64,000 nt of DNA from Luscinia megarhynchos (lineage: Eukaryota > Chordata > Aves > Passeriformes > Turdidae). This document shows, piece after piece, positions 37,947-51,105 of this stretch. Below the pieces are notes generated by a model, which searched no databases, was not told the origin of the DNA, and saw nothing but the letters and a program-made list of their open reading frames with translations. Both the position numbers and the translations under genes were made by a program. Within the stretch, counting starts at the first letter, position 1. Every line of letters begins with the position of its first letter. The stretch covers positions 19,140,330 to 19,204,329 of the forward strand of contig CM067566.1 of assembly GCA_034336665.1 (NCBI GenBank), given 5' to 3'.

Positions 37947-38185
37947 TGACCAGATGTTATACAGTGTGGAATATCCCTTTTTGTCAGTTTGGTTCAACGA
38001 TGTCTCCCCAAACTCTGCTGGTGGGAGGTGGAATATTGGAGACAGGACTGATGGTGTGGGAATACTGCTCGGGAGTACCCAAAATATTGCTGTGCTTCCA
38101 ACATCTTTCTAGGTACTAATGCACAGCACAGAGCTATGAGGGTGCTGTGGAGAAAATCAACTCCATCTCAGCTAGACTAAACACA

Positions 38186-41100
38186 GCTTCACATACCCAA
38201 GCTCTGCAGCAGTAAGAATTTCAACAGTTACAGGTGAGTAATTATCATGCTAAGTTCACAAAATAAATTCTAGTAATTTGGGATACTGCAGAAGTTTGTA
38301 ACTCACTCCCACTTCATGGATTCACATACTGCAAACTGTATTTCAAAGCCTATCAGACTTCCAGAAATAACTAGGTCCTGACCCACAATTGTTGAACAGA
38401 AGAGTAGTGATTTCATGAAGTGATTTTTAAGAGCAATTACTGCAGGAAAGTTCCCTGGGTCATGCTGGCTCTATAAATCTAAAGGAAATAAAACATAACA
38501 ATTCCCTCAAATCTTCTGCATTCCTGGTACAATCCCATAAGCTCAGTGGCCAAGCTGCAGGTTTTTTTCGTGTATGATAATTTCAAATTTATGTTAGCTT
38601 TACACTCTTATTTAGCAGTCACCTGTTCATGAGTAGTGCTACACAGAAGTAAATTAATATCTTCCCTGAAAACTAAAATGGTAAATTAACCATCCTACAG
38701 AACTTCCAGTCAAGCACACCTAACAAGACCTTCAGGCCCAAATACGTAAGAACATGATCAGTTTGAAACTGTTCCAAAAATGTTCAAAGACCCTTGTCTG
38801 TATTCAATCTTTAATTGAAACTATCTCAGAATTGGAACAAACCACAATTCCTGGTGTGAATACTAAGTCAGCTAAGTGGGAGTAACATTATTTTAACATT
38901 TCTAATTAAGGTAATGCTATTGACATAGTGTTTAGGGACTGGTATTATAATGCTGATAATTTTGCTTTTATGCTGCTTGTAATAGTATAGCTACAACTGA
39001 CAGAAGTAGAAAATATATCTTCTTCATAAGGAAGAGAGAAAGAAGAAAATCTAAATCAATCTATAGCTGTGACTGGCCTTAAAGTAGAACCCAAGTTAGG
39101 GTATGCACTATGACTCTGTAAAGTCAAGATATTCGTAAGAATGTTAAGACAACTGAAAACTAAAGACTGGGTCTCAAGGAGATTCATTTCTACACACATG
39201 GGTTCCTCACAGAAGCAGAAGACTTCACAGGAGTACTTCTAGAACACTTCTGTATTGACAGCCTTTTTTAAAATTGCACTATACAAAAATAAAGATTAAA
39301 GCTTTTGAATCTGCTGAAGAATATTCCAACATAAAATGGGTACTTTTCTGGATAGTTGCCATAAGAATAAATATGCTTTTTGAATAGAATAAGATAAAGT
39401 CATTCTCTATTTTCTTCCTGTAAAAATTTGCAGTGCTATATAAGGAAAAGAATCTAGATTCATAGAGCAAGGAAAAGAATGAATGTGTCTAACTGTACCC
39501 TTCTGACTCTGACACTTATTTAAAATAATGTCTTGTATAATGCATGGACAATATAGGATAAAATGGGAATGAACAGGATGCTATTAAGTCCATAAATAAA
39601 TTTTCATCATCACAAAGGATTTCATAAACAGTGGATCATATGGTTCTGTTTCACTGGCTTGAAGGAGAGATTTCCTTTTCTTCTGAATCCATTTTTCCTA
39701 TTCCAGATACAGTAATATCATCTGTATTTAAGCTAAATTTCTTCATGAAGACTATTCTCTAAGCAGTTCAGAAAAGTCTGTTCTCTAAGCAGCAAGAACC
39801 ATTTCAACTGTGTTTTTGAAATGATTACTGGACTAATCAGTTCCATTCAAGAGTGAAAGGAACCAAATGGCCTACAACATGTGCCTAGCTACTCACACAT
39901 TTAAGAGGACAATATATACACATGCTAAACCACACTTCTTTAGGACCTGTGAAATTGCAGTGTATAAAGACAGATGTTTGCTAGGCTTAGATGTTGCAAT
40001 AGGCAGAAATAGCAACCAGGAGGAGGTTTTCCTGTTTGTTTCTGTAAATGTTCCACTTCAGCTGTTCATTTTCAACTTTATAGATGGTCTTTTGTTCTGG
40101 TTTTTGTTTTTGTTTCATCACAGTAAGGCTACTTTATTATGTATATAAATACTGAAAAAAAAAAAAAAGGTTAAAAAATTAATTTACAGAGATTTATCTA
40201 CAGAGCCTCATAGTCTTCTATCCCAAATCTCACCAAAATGTATTTTCTAAAACTACTGAAAGAGAATTCTAGTTTCCATGATTTGCCAGTATCCATTCTT
40301 AATAGATGACAAATTATTTTATCTATATTTTTGTAGTTCATGATTTATAAAACAAACATAACAAATATAAACAACTAGTAGACTTGCATAACATTTTACA
40401 GAAGAACAATTTCTCTATTTTCCTATGGAAAAAAACCCATCCTTTTAGTGAAGATTGCATTTTATAACAAAAATGGTACTAGAAGAACAAAATGATTGAA
40501 AGTTATTTATATTTCAACATGACATTCTCCTAAAGGAGAATCTGGGCTAAAAATCATCACAACAGGAAATTTTGTGTGAAAAAAATGTGTAGTGTACTTG
40601 TGTAAAGAGGCCAGACACAGCAGGTAAGTACCTTTACAGGAATCCCTTAGGAAAAACAATCTTATTGCTAAGTGCAAAATAAAACAAAAAGTTAGGCTAA
40701 TGGAAATCTTACAGAATTTTTTTTTCCTTAGAACTGCAATATGAATTAATCAACATACAAGAAATTTCTTGTTGAAATGACTTCCTCATATGAAAGGAAA
40801 ACTAAGCAGATAAACTGCTCAAAAGTATTTCTACTTATTCAACAGAGTACTTTAATTCCCTCCCATACTACCACAATGCTTTGGTCTCCAAAGTATCATG
40901 GAACAAGCATTTTTTCTATATCAAAGACCTGAGAAAAAAACAAGGCTCTGACAGTGGCATTATGTTAGAGCTTTAAAAGTTTTCCTTATACCATCAAACT
41001 CCTCTGCCTTTGAAACCTTGAGAAAAGCATGGCAACTCTCCCCGCCTCCAAAAATTAAAAAAACATAAAAGTAAAAAACCAGAAGAAATTGAATAACTGT

Positions 41101-41856
41101 TAAGTTTCAAGTACCATTCATAGGTATAGGCCTAGAAATTACAAACTACATTATTGCAGAGTATCATTCTATCACTGTTTATTGTAAAGAAACATGACAA
41201 AATTAGCTGGAAATCCATCTCAGACAGATGAGTTATGTTTCATCATTTTAGTTTTGTTCAGAAAACATAGTAAGGCCTGCTAGAAAGTTATAGAAATAGT
41301 AGTTTAAGGAACTGGAGTTCAAACCAAAATATTAAATTGCTTTAAAGCATATTTGTAGTTCTCATGAATAAAGTATCAGCTCTAAAGAGCACAGCAAAAA
41401 ATAGCAGAGCAGAAAGGCAAGTGCTTGATGGTAGAAAAAAAAATTTATTTCCATCTGAACAGATGTTTCTTTGAAAGCTTGTTGCTTGTTCTCAACATTT
41501 TGAGAATTTCAGTCAATGAAAATATGGGTTTTGCTTCATCAGGTGAATTTTGTCAGAGAAATATAAAATTAAGAAAACAGCCTGCAGCTGAATTATGTGT
41601 AGCTAGATTTATAAAAAGGTTTGCTCAGTAAAAGTACAAGAATATACAATGAAGTTAAAAGTTTCAAACATGAGCAATCCTTTCAGGGACAGTTTTAATT
41701 TCAAGCTAGGCAGTCAAGAGTTAATAAACTGAGGCCATGGAGAGGCCTACTCTAAAATAAATCAGGCAGAGACATTTGTTTAAAATAAGGCAGGAAAGGT
41801 ACATGACCAAAGATCTCTGAACAAGGGTTTACATTTTTAAGATCATGGAATTAATA
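38186..41856. other. AT-rich unique DNA, no gene seen
   Basis: Only simple tracts were recognised (A14 at 40155-40168). The open frames (for example 39867-40148 plus, 93 codons) lack motifs. Confidence 0.55.
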
Positions 41857-42382
41857 TAATCATGTAATTATTAAGTTGGAAGGAACTTCTGGAGATTATC
41901 TGGCCCATGCCTTCAGCTCAAGCATTGTTTCCTAGAGCCAGGAACATGTCCAGGTGCCTTTTGAAAATCTGCAGGGGTGGAGACTCCAAACCTCCGTGGC
42001 AAACTGCCAGTGCTCAGTCACCCTGTAACAGAAATCTGTTTTCTGATGTTCAGACAGAGCCTCCATGTTTCAGCTTGTGTCCATGGCCTCTTGCTGCAGT
42101 CCACCACTCAAAAGAGCCTGTCTCTGTCCTGTTTGCACCCTCCCTTCACATATTGACTGATGAGACTTTCTCCTCTCCAGGCTGAACAGCTCCCCTTCTC
42201 TCAGCCTTTCCTCAGGGGAGAGATGCTCCAGGCCCTTCAGCATCCCAGTGGTCCAGACCTGGACCCAGCACTCCGGATGCATCTCACCAGGGCTTCTCTC
42301 CCACCACCCTGGATCTGCTGGACACTCCAAATGCACAACAGGATACTGTTTGCCTCCTTTGCAGCAAGGACACATTGCTGGC
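41857..42382 (-). mobile_element. CR1 LINE, 3' part with internal deletion
   Basis: Read on the minus strand, the element ends at 41857 with the TTAATTACATGATT-like CR1 terminus and GTTGGAAGGAAC complement. Then, in plus order, come TCTGGAGATTATCTGGCCCATGC, GTCCAGGTGCCTTTTGAAAATCT, GGAGACTCCAAACCTC, a TTCAGCTTGTGTCCATGGCC block, CTTCTCCTCTCCAGGCTGAACAGC, CTCAGCCTTTCCTCAGG and GACCTGGACCCAGCACTCCGGATGC. All are CR1 landmarks in the expected order. Part of the segment between the GATGCTCCAGGCCC and GACCTGGACCC blocks is missing. The frames on both strands here (41907-42185, 42070-42384, 42160-42411) are by-products of this element. Confidence 0.92.
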
Positions 42383-42686
42383 ATAACATTCCATTTGGTG
42401 AAACTAAATGAAACCTAGACGATAGTTGCAGCAGAAATTACTCTTGGAAAACATTTGCTGGAAATAACCTCTGAAAGATCCTATAGATTTATCATGTAGA
42501 AAGAGGGATTCTGACTACAGGAAGTATTCTGATATAACCTAGGATAAATAGATTTTTCTTTTTACAGCTCCATCTCATCATTATCCTGTAGTCTTGATAC
42601 AAATTTCCCAGACATTTTGTCTCTTCTGTTTCCAGATGATGATCCCCAGTGTAAAGCAAACTGTTTTTTGAAACTAATTTTTAAGT
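42383..42686. other. Spacer between two opposed CR1 copies
   Basis: About 300 bases of AT-rich sequence with no recognised repeat. Confidence 0.6.
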
Positions 42687-42957
42687 CTGTGGACAAAGGG
42701 GAATGGTTTTAAACTAAAAGAGGCTATATTTAGACATGGTGTTAGAAGGAAGTTCTTTAGTGTGAGGGCAGTGAGACACTGGAACAGGCTTTCCCAGAGA
42801 TGGTGAGAATCCTGCTTCCCTGGAACTGTTAAAAGCCAGATTTGCTAGAGCCCTGGGCAACTTGATCTAATGGGTGGCATCCCTTCTTATGACAGGGGGC
42901 TAGAAATTGGAAGATCTTTAGGATCCCTTTCCAACCCAAACCATTCTGTGATATATG
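42687..42957 (+). mobile_element. CR1 LINE 3' end, different subfamily
   Basis: GACAAAGGGGAATGGTTTTAAACTAAAAGAGG, then GTTAGAAGGAAGTTCTTTAGTGTGAGGGCAGTGAGACACTGGAACAGGC, then GGGCAACTTGATCTAATGGGTGGCATCCC, and a tail of TCCCTTTCCAACCCAAACCATTCTGTGAT. The CAACCTGATCTAGTGG..GGCATCCC signature marks a CR1 subfamily different from the 4.6-, 53- and 61-kb copies. Confidence 0.92.
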
Positions 42958-44810
42958 GTGAGTCTTGTTAAGCTTAATATAGTGCTAGATATACTAGAGA
43001 AATTATGTCCTGCAAATTGATTCTGCCTCTTCATAATGCTGATAGTATTTGATAATTTTAATGAATGAATCCTGCTTGTGGGAAACAATTTACTTATAAG
43101 TGCCAATATTTTCCATTTGTTGGAGGTTTGGTACTCCACTGAACACTGCTTTTGGTGTAATTTGATGTATGTACTTTCTGTATGCATTACCATCCACAGA
43201 AATATTTAGGAGACTTTCCAAGGATTGCAATGCGAACTTGATCCATCCCTTTGTATCTAGAATAACAACATCCTGGTAGGTATTCATCAGTTAAAAATAG
43301 GATTATGAGCTCTGGGAAACAATCCTCTGTCTCTGTGTTATTAACACAGGGATTCTAGGTCAGCATTAGACTGAAGATGGTTATCTTGCTGTGATCTGAA
43401 ATTCTCTAGGTAAAGGTTAATAATAGAGGGGAGTAACAACTCTACCTGAGCCACACTTCCCCACATCTATCTTTCTGTTCACATTTTTACCACAAAAAGG
43501 GACAATGGAGAGGCTCAGATCTGAGTTTCTGTGGCTCAGGTGGGGATCAAACCACCTGTGAGCTGAATGAAGTGGCACACATGTATGCAGACAGTTTTAT
43601 AGAAAATTCCAGGAGCTTCTAGTCCACTTCACAGGAATATTTCGGCCAAAGGCTTTGGAGATACAATGTTTCCAAAGACATTTTTGGCAGCCGAAGCTTC
43701 AAGTAATTTTTCAACTGTTTACATGTAAGTTAGAACTGCCTACTCTACTGTTTTCCCTGTAGGTTTGTCCTATAAGGAAGCTTAATAAATCAAGCTTTCC
43801 TCCCCTCCAATGTTATGCTTCAGAGGCTATCCTGCACTTCTTCAGCTCTCAGACAATATATAGGAAAAATTGGTAAACAGTTTTACCCTTTTTATTTTAC
43901 TCTTCTAATGCATTAGTTATGGTTTTCCATTTTGTTGCAGATGATAATTTATAAGGTTTTGCAATTCTGCTTTCCTGATCTTAAAAATTTCCTTTGAAAA
44001 ACATTCAGTCATTTCTTTCAAAAATAATGTGTACAACTAGGAAATACAATACAGGGTAATTACCTTGAATAATAACTCCACCAATATCCAAGATTTTTTT
44101 TTTGTTTTGGCCTGAGAGAAAACTCATATCTCTAAGTATGATAATTAATTTACAATCTCTCTGGGTGAATGAGCATGACTTTTTGCTTCAGAAAAAAATA
44201 AACTGGAATAAAAAATATATGAGCATTCATTTCTCAAAAATCATGGTCTATAGATTTATATGAGGCCTTTAATAGCTATTACCATCCACTTGGAACCATA
44301 ACTGACCATTTATAAGATGCTGTAGAAGACAGACATACAGGAAAAAAGCCTGGCACCATCACGTAAAACTTTTAGGTTGTTAAGGTTTTTTTTTTTTTTT
44401 AGCCCCATCTCCGTTTTGAGGATTTTGGAGGATAGAGAAAAGAAAAAGGTTTTCAACTCTATGTTTCATCACAGTTATATATAATAAAATAATTATTTGA
44501 GTAATTTCTCCTTGAATTACTTTCAAAACTTTTCTCTAAACTATGCAAAGTGAGTGAATATGAAATATGAAATAGAGTACTGTTAAGATCACTATTTCAA
44601 GTAAAAAATAAGGACTAAAATGATTGTGAAAAAAACATAGAATTGCAAATAATGTTTCTAGATTCCTGTTTGATGTTTTTATTTCTTAAAAACTATAGTT
44701 CAAAATGAAAGAGAAAGGGGATATATTGTAAAAGAATTTGCCTAAATTTTATTTTAAAAATTATTTTAGAGATTTAAAATTAAAATAACCGGTTCTAAAT
44801 GCCTATACAG
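42958..44810. other. Unique DNA, no gene seen
   Basis: A T15 tract lies at 44386-44400. Nothing else was recognised. Minus-strand frames at 42918-43287 have no motif. Confidence 0.55.
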
Positions 44811-45102
44811 GTGCTCACTCACCCATTTTTCTTGCCGTTTCCCCAGCATTTGTTGCTGAGCATTTGGTATGGACTGCCAACCTGGGTCAGCTGTGCCAGC
44901 TGTGTCTCCTTCCAACCCCTTGCCCGACCCCACAAAACTGGCTTTGGCTGGGGAGTAGGGCAGAGTAGGGTGAGAGCACATTTTGCAAGAACTACTCAGC
45001 TATAGCCAAATTACCAACACCGTTTAAGCCAAAACTCCAAATCTCATAATCACAGAGGCTCATATGAAGAAAATTAACTTAATCCCAGCCACATTGTGTA
45101 CA
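44811..45102 (-). mobile_element. ERVL-like LTR, 5' portion only
   Basis: The right end, GAAGAAAATTAACTTAATCCCAGCC...GTACA, is the complement of the LTR start seen at 52.6 kb. Further in, TTGTTGCTGAGCATTTGGTATGG, GTCAGCTGTGCCAGCTGTGTCTCCTTCCAACC and GGGCAGAGTAGGGTGAGA match the family's U3. The part beyond the promoter region, including the polyadenylation site, is missing at the left edge. The GC-rich open frames at 44766-45005 are by-products. Confidence 0.82.
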
Positions 45103-46600
45103 TAGGTCGTGGCAGACATTAGTGCAATGAACTACAAAATAACAAAAGTCTCCTAGAAAACATTGGAACATTTCTTTTTGTTAATCCGTTCACTGTGTTC
45201 CATCATAAAAAAACTTGGTGAAAATACCTCTCAATAAATGAATTCTTAGATTCATAAATTGAAGGCTTCAAAGTTCTATAGCATGTAGTCTGCAAAAGTG
45301 TGTTTGAATAAAGTTCTAAAACAAAATTATGAATACAGACTTCTACATCCAAGATTTCTTCATTAGCTTTAGAGGAAATGTGTAGGAGTATAAAGACCCA
45401 CACTGTGCACTGATGAATTGAGTAGAGCTTAAGAAACCACAGAATAAAATCAATATGAACACAAGTTCAGAAAAAATGAAATATTAATAACTGAGAAATA
45501 GATTCTAAATTTGATTCATGTACATACTATATGATCATTACAGAGCTTTAGCAGCTTTCTTGACTTTTTTCTTTTAAACCCAGTGAAGCAGGCAAAATCT
45601 GCTTTCCATAGGAAGATAGGAAAACAGGATTCACTGTCTTGAATAATAACATATACTTCAATAATAATTTATTTTTTACTCTCTCAAATAATTCACAGAA
45701 GCTGTTGGTGGGGGGGGAATAGTCACTAATGGAATGTACATCATATACTAGCAACACTGCAGGCATTTCCAAAATAAATAGTGCATTTGACATCAAAGTC
45801 ATAGGGAACAATTTGTGACTAAAAGTTATTTAATAAACTCAGTTAAAGAAGAATGTAAAGAATACTTTCCAGAAAATGTGAAGAATCTGAAAACTCTTTC
45901 AGAAAACCTTTGCCTGATAATTCAGTTATCATTGTGGGCTTTTAAGAGCACTGAAATAGGTTCATTGCTTTTTCTTTTAAATAAACCCAGTATATGCAGG
46001 CTTCCAGAACAACAAAATGTAGAAAAGAAAGCCAAAGTTAAGAAATAGAGAAGTGTTCCCTGATCCACTCTCCATCTTTTGTATGATTTAACAATTTAAA
46101 AAAATAAAATCCTAAACTCATAGCATCTTGGAAGTTCGTGTACATCTCTTTCACAGTCCTGTGAAAATAAGAAAATAAGAATAGAACAGATTTTTGTAGG
46201 ATTTTGTTTTAGATGTAGGCTGGTATGTTAAATTCTAGAAGACAATTCTGTGTCTGCTGCCTACCTCCCAGTACTTTCTTTGAAACAATAAGTTCTAGAT
46301 TTTTTTTTTCTGGTGTAGAAGCAGGATTTTATTTGTTTTGTGGGTTTTTTGTTTGTTTGTGGTTATTTTCAAACTCTAATGCTCCACGTTCTCTTGAAGA
46401 GAAGAATCATGACTTATAAACAGTTGGACAGTAAAACACTTTTACCAGGGCTTTTTCTATTTAAAGAGGAATTAACTCTTGTAATGAGGCAATTGGTTGC
46501 AGTGCCTCTGAGAACAGAACCACATCATCATTCTTACATAACCTAGAGTTATTTATTAAATATTGTTAGTATAGTGATGGATAGCAATATCTAGGCAGGT
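45103..46600. other. AT-rich unique DNA, no gene seen
   Basis: The open frames at 45203-46546 have no motif. A G8 run lies near 45711-45718. No repeat was recognised. Confidence 0.55.
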
Positions 46601-46850
46601 GGGTTAATCATTGATAGCACATACTGTATCCTACAGCCACATCCCTGCCTCCAGTCCAGGTTAAATTGGCAGTACAGATCCAGGGGCTCAGGGCACTCAT
46701 GCTGACTGCAGGACTCCTATCTGGTGGCTTGGTCTCTGTGTGAAACTGCTCCATGCTGGGCTCAGCCTCTACCTTATGGTGTCTGAGGGCCACACGTGGT
46801 GTGTTCATCTCACCCCATATCAAGCAGCTGTCCCTATTACATTATAAACA
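46601..46850. other. GC-richer block of unknown origin
   Basis: A compact island of balanced composition within AT-rich DNA, with a 71-codon minus-strand frame (46608-46823) lacking a motif. The size and sharp edges suggest an old repeat or a non-coding conserved element. I do not recognise it. Confidence 0.35.
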
Positions 46851-49800
46851 AGAACATCAGTACAAGATGATATCACTCTTGCTAATCAAGTAGCCTGAGG
46901 CCAATCTCTTTCTTTCTTTGTATCCAACAACAATTAGCAGCTGTCACAGTTTTCATCAGGCTTTCTCTCACCCACTAGTTTTCAGCCTCAAATATGTTAC
47001 AAATATGTGAAGTCAGCAAAAATTACATAACATAAACCGTGTATCCATTACTTATTTTTATTCCAGCTCATCTTGAATTCATCTGTTCAGACTGAAAATC
47101 CTTTATTTGACCAGTGATTTAGGGTATGTCAATGTCAATGTTTAAAATAAAACTATCTACAGCTTTTCTAATGAAAATAAGCCAGCTAACTATTACACAT
47201 ATGAGTAGTTGTGTATTTTTATGCAGCTAGTTTCATAAGAAACCTTTATAGCCTAGTCCAATTACATCACTGCAGATAAAATCAGGCAGAAGGGTTCACC
47301 CTGGTTTGTCCTAAAACTGTCAGCTATGAGGTAAAATAAGAAATTACACGTGTAAACAAAAATCAATGTAGGCAAAGATAACCTTTGATTGTTTGTGATC
47401 AGTTCTTCAGTTTGGGGCTGGAGCCTTCACCACATCACTTCATGTCTATTTACCCTTTGTCATGTACTTTCACAGTGTCCCACTACCTGAATGTGACAAA
47501 TATGCAATGCTACATTACTAGGCTGTCTAAGTTTTGAACAATTCCCAACAGCAAATGATTTCATGTTTAAGACCACTTGGAAAAAACCCCAAGCAAACTA
47601 GTATATCAGTTATGCATTAGTTAGCTTATATATTTTGAAACAAAAGAGAAATAATAGGTATGAGCTGTGATAGGTGGTCCATGTGATACTGAATGAAGAA
47701 ATAAGATCAGTTCTGTAAGCCTCAGCCTGAATGAATAGGAAGTAAGAAAATGCAGGACTATTTCTCAGCGTTAAACAACAGATTTTATAACAGAAGCATC
47801 CCCAGTATGGGCAAATTTTGGTCTTGATTGTTTGAGTAGTTGGTTCACTGGTCTACTTATATATATACTTTTCCAATTTCATAGCAACTTCATTTTAAAA
47901 TAAATTATTTCAAAGTTCTATAGAGTTAGAGCTAGTTCCATAGAGTAAGTTATGAAAGTGCTGATCTGACTCAAATTCTGCAATAAATTTACATGTAATT
48001 CTGAAAATTTTTATATCTATAAAAAAACCTAGTTAACTATGACAGCCAAGAGATATCTTCCCCTAAAACTGAAAATTTCATTCATATTTGTGACCCATTT
48101 ATTTTAAGGTTTTACCCACAGAATAGCTGTCAGATCTGTTTTGTTTTCATGAGTCTACAGGCTAATTGAGATTTCTCTTAACTTTCCCTTTGTTAAACTC
48201 AACATGTAGTTTGACTTCTCAAAGGCTCATTATTATATCTTAATTTTCCATATATATTTGAATATTCACTCAATTCAGCTACATCCTATAATCTATATAA
48301 GAGCATTTCAATTACCTCTTCTGCATAAATTTTCAAAATGCATCTGTCTTTCCCAGCCCTTTGATTCATACTTGTATCCAAGTATGTTAAAAAATATTTA
48401 TATTAATATTACTGATTCAACTATGGTATTAATTAAGTTTTAAGAAAATCTTTAGAACTAAAGTGTAGGCTTTTGAGAGCAGAATCAAAAGTCATATTTA
48501 GTTCTATTAGAAAATGTATTCTCACCTATATTAAACCTCATTTTAATAGTTCATTTAATATAGCAAACATGATTTTAAAAAGTTCCAGACATCTTTAATA
48601 TTAGTGCAAGTCAGTTTTACAGACATAATGAGATTTGCTTGTGTCCTCCTCTTGAAAGAAAGAAATTTTAGTCTGTAATATCTAATAACATAAAAGAGGT
48701 GCAGTCACCATGTTTACAATGTGCTTATGGCCATTGTAGCAAATAACAGGTTTTTGCTCTTTCTTATAGGATATTGAAGAGTGATTTAAGAATTATTTAA
48801 ACCTCACTTACTTCAAAGATTATTAAGTACTTGGACTGTCAGAAATTCAAAAACAAACAAAAAACCCCCAGGTAATCCTACCTTTGGCAGCATGCTGCTC
48901 CAGCTCCTGTTCAACCCATGCAGGCTCCCTAAATAAGTCAGCAAAGTAATTTTTACATCTTAAATATGCTAAATCTTCCCAAAAGCTTTCCAGTTCTCAG
49001 CTTCTCCTTCTTATAATCCACACTTCTGGCAGTGTGCAGATTTTAAATGACTTTGTGATATTGCTTGTATTCCCAGTAATAACTCTTCACATCCGCTTTA
49101 AGCATTATGGGATTTCAGCACTTATTTATGTGTAAAATCTCTTGCAAAAGAGAAAAAAAAATGAAGCTTTCTGAAACTTTGTTACCTTGGAGGTCTCTGC
49201 CTGCTGGCTGTAAGTTTTATCTGCTACCATGAACAATCTCGAAGTCATCACTGTAAACTACAGACAAAAGTAAAATATCTTTGCCAAGTACCTTGAGACT
49301 TGTTATAACATGAAAGTAACTTTCCTGGTACAGGATCAATCCATTTACTCCAGTTGATTCTGGATTAAGCTAAAGGTACATCATAATCATTTCTATGAGC
49401 TCTACTGTGTTTTGTTTATACTAACAATTGCATAGCATGTCAATTTATGCTTTTATCTAGAGAGTTATTCTGATTATTATTGCTTAGGTGCTGTTACAGT
49501 GAAGAAAAAATTCCTCATATGAAAGTCACCACTGAGAAGTTGCACACTGAAAGACACATTGAACAGACACTCAGATTTATTGGTAAAGATTCTCATCTGC
49601 ATCAGAAGTGTTACTGAGACAAATATCAGAAACGGAATGGTTTGTACTTTTTTATAAATGCAAATCTTTTATAAACATGTATTAAATTCATTGAGGAACA
49701 GATCAATCATGATAAATTCCAATGACTATATTGATTTGTTTGGACTAAAAATGTCAAATAAAACACTGACAAAATTATTGAAATTAAATAAATATTAAAT

Positions 49801-50954
49801 GCTGGTTTTACTCATTTTTGTCCATAGAATGTTCTTAGTCAAAAATATTATGATATACACCACTGAATGGAAAAACAAATACTTTTAGTGAATGCACATA
49901 ATATTGAGAATGGGTAGTTGTATAAAGAAGGCAAAGAGTTTCTTAATTGCTAGAAACTAGTGTTGAATCTCATCAAGGAATCTTGAAAGCAGAATAATAT
50001 GCTTTTAAGTTCAAGGACTAGTAGTAACAAATTATGTCAATCCAAATACTGATCTACTTCAGCCCCTTGGCATTTTGTGTTTTACTTTGGTTTCTAAATG
50101 AAGACACAAACACCTGCTCTTGCAGCAGGTGGTATTTGTTTATTATAGCTATTCCTGCTGAGTTTTAATCAGCCTGCAGCTGCAGAATCCAGACTATGAA
50201 ATGGTTATAGTACTAGATTTTCATATACAAGCAGTATTGATCCAGAGAAAATTTTCATCCTTTATTTTCATCATATGTTACCAATCATATAATTTCCTTC
50301 TCACACTCCAAGTTTTTAATTAAAGAGTAAATTCATGTATAATGCTAGCAAAAGAAGTTTTGAACATTGTACCCTGAGAGTGTTATTTGATTATATTCTC
50401 TTATTGCAAAAGCTCCAATTTTTGGAAGAAGATTCTCAAATTTCTGCCAATTTGTACCCCTGCCATTCTTTACTGGGAGAATCAAGAAGCTTAAAAAAAA
50501 TAGTCAAGGGACAAATTAACAACATGTAAATCCCTCTATTCAAATGCAATTATAATAATAAGAATAAGAATAAGAAAAAGGTGCTCACGAGACAGGAGAA
50601 AGAGTGTAAAACTTTCTATTCCAAACTATAAGGTAAGAACACTGAAGTAATTATGTGCAGATATTATTAAGAAAATCTTTCTATGTATTGAGATATGCTT
50701 TAATGTTTTCATTCTTATTAAACAATGCCTTCTATTCATGATGAGAATGCAATATAACTGAGCTACGTTTATTGTCATTAATAGAATGGAGTCATGGGCT
50801 TCAGACTGCTAGACATCTTGCAAAAATATTATATTCATTTTGCTCTAGTATTCAAGCAACAACTATTCAATGAGGCTTATAGAATACAATAATTTGTTTT
50901 AAAAATAAAGGAAGATAAGTGTAAAAAAGGTGAGATTTTACTGTGTGGAATGAG
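46851..50954. other. AT-rich unique DNA, no gene seen
   Basis: One short hairpin at 50.1 kb. Otherwise no repeat, and only motif-free short frames. Confidence 0.55.
50106..50139. repeat. Hairpin with paired E-box arms
   Basis: CACCTGCT (50111-50118) pairs perfectly with AGCAGGTG (50124-50131) around a 5-base loop. ACAAA (50106-50110) pairs with TTTGT (50135-50139) across a 3-base bulge. Each arm contains an E-box (CACCTG/CAGGTG). The stem is too short for a typical microRNA precursor. Confidence 0.55.
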
Positions 50955-51105
50955 AGTTTCTTCAGTGCAACTGGAGTGAAGCCAGATTGGGTGGTGAAAC
51001 ACTGGAACATGCTGCCCAGAAAGGTGGTAGAGGCCCCATTCCTGGGAACATTCAGGATCTGGTTGGATGGGGCTGTAAACCACCTGGTCTGGTGGAAGGT
51101 GTCAT
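50955..51105 (+). mobile_element. CR1 LINE fragment lacking its 3' terminus
   Basis: TTGGGTGGTGAAACACTGGAACATGCTGCCCAGAAAGGTGGTAGAGGCCCCATTCCTGGGAACATTCAGGATCTGGTTGGATGGGGC and the CACCTGGTCTGGTGGAAGGTGTC block are CR1. The expected remainder of the 3' region is absent, and LTR sequence starts immediately. The plus-strand 179-codon frame (50943-51482) runs through this CR1 and the adjoining LTR. Its beginning (a VVKHWNMLPRKVVEAPFLGTF-like stretch) is the CR1 ORF2 C-terminus, and the rest is LTR read-through. Confidence 0.88.

Larger units (their letters stand above)
37635..38185 (-). mobile_element. ERVL-like solo LTR, complete
   Basis: A 551-bp block bounded by TGTGATGGGCTGGCC on the left and CTAAACACA on the right, that is, TG...CA at both ends. 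The sense strand is minus: it starts TGTGTTTAGTCTAGCTGAGATGG. It has a TATA-like GCATAAAAGC (plus 37937-37946 reads CTTTTATGCC) and an AATAAAA signal at 37804-37810. The flanking pentamers GGTTC (37630-37634) and GCTTC (38186-38190) differ at one base, consistent with an aged 5-bp target-site duplication. The 3' end resembles that of the 63-kb LTR (GGCCA..CCCATCACA type), and the 5' end resembles the 28-, 45- and 52.6-kb LTRs. No internal retroviral sequence remains. Confidence 0.85.

Noticed and set aside
43370..43640. Moderately GC-rich patch considered as a repeat or exon
   Set aside because: No recognisable repeat landmark, no long frame and no clear splice sites.
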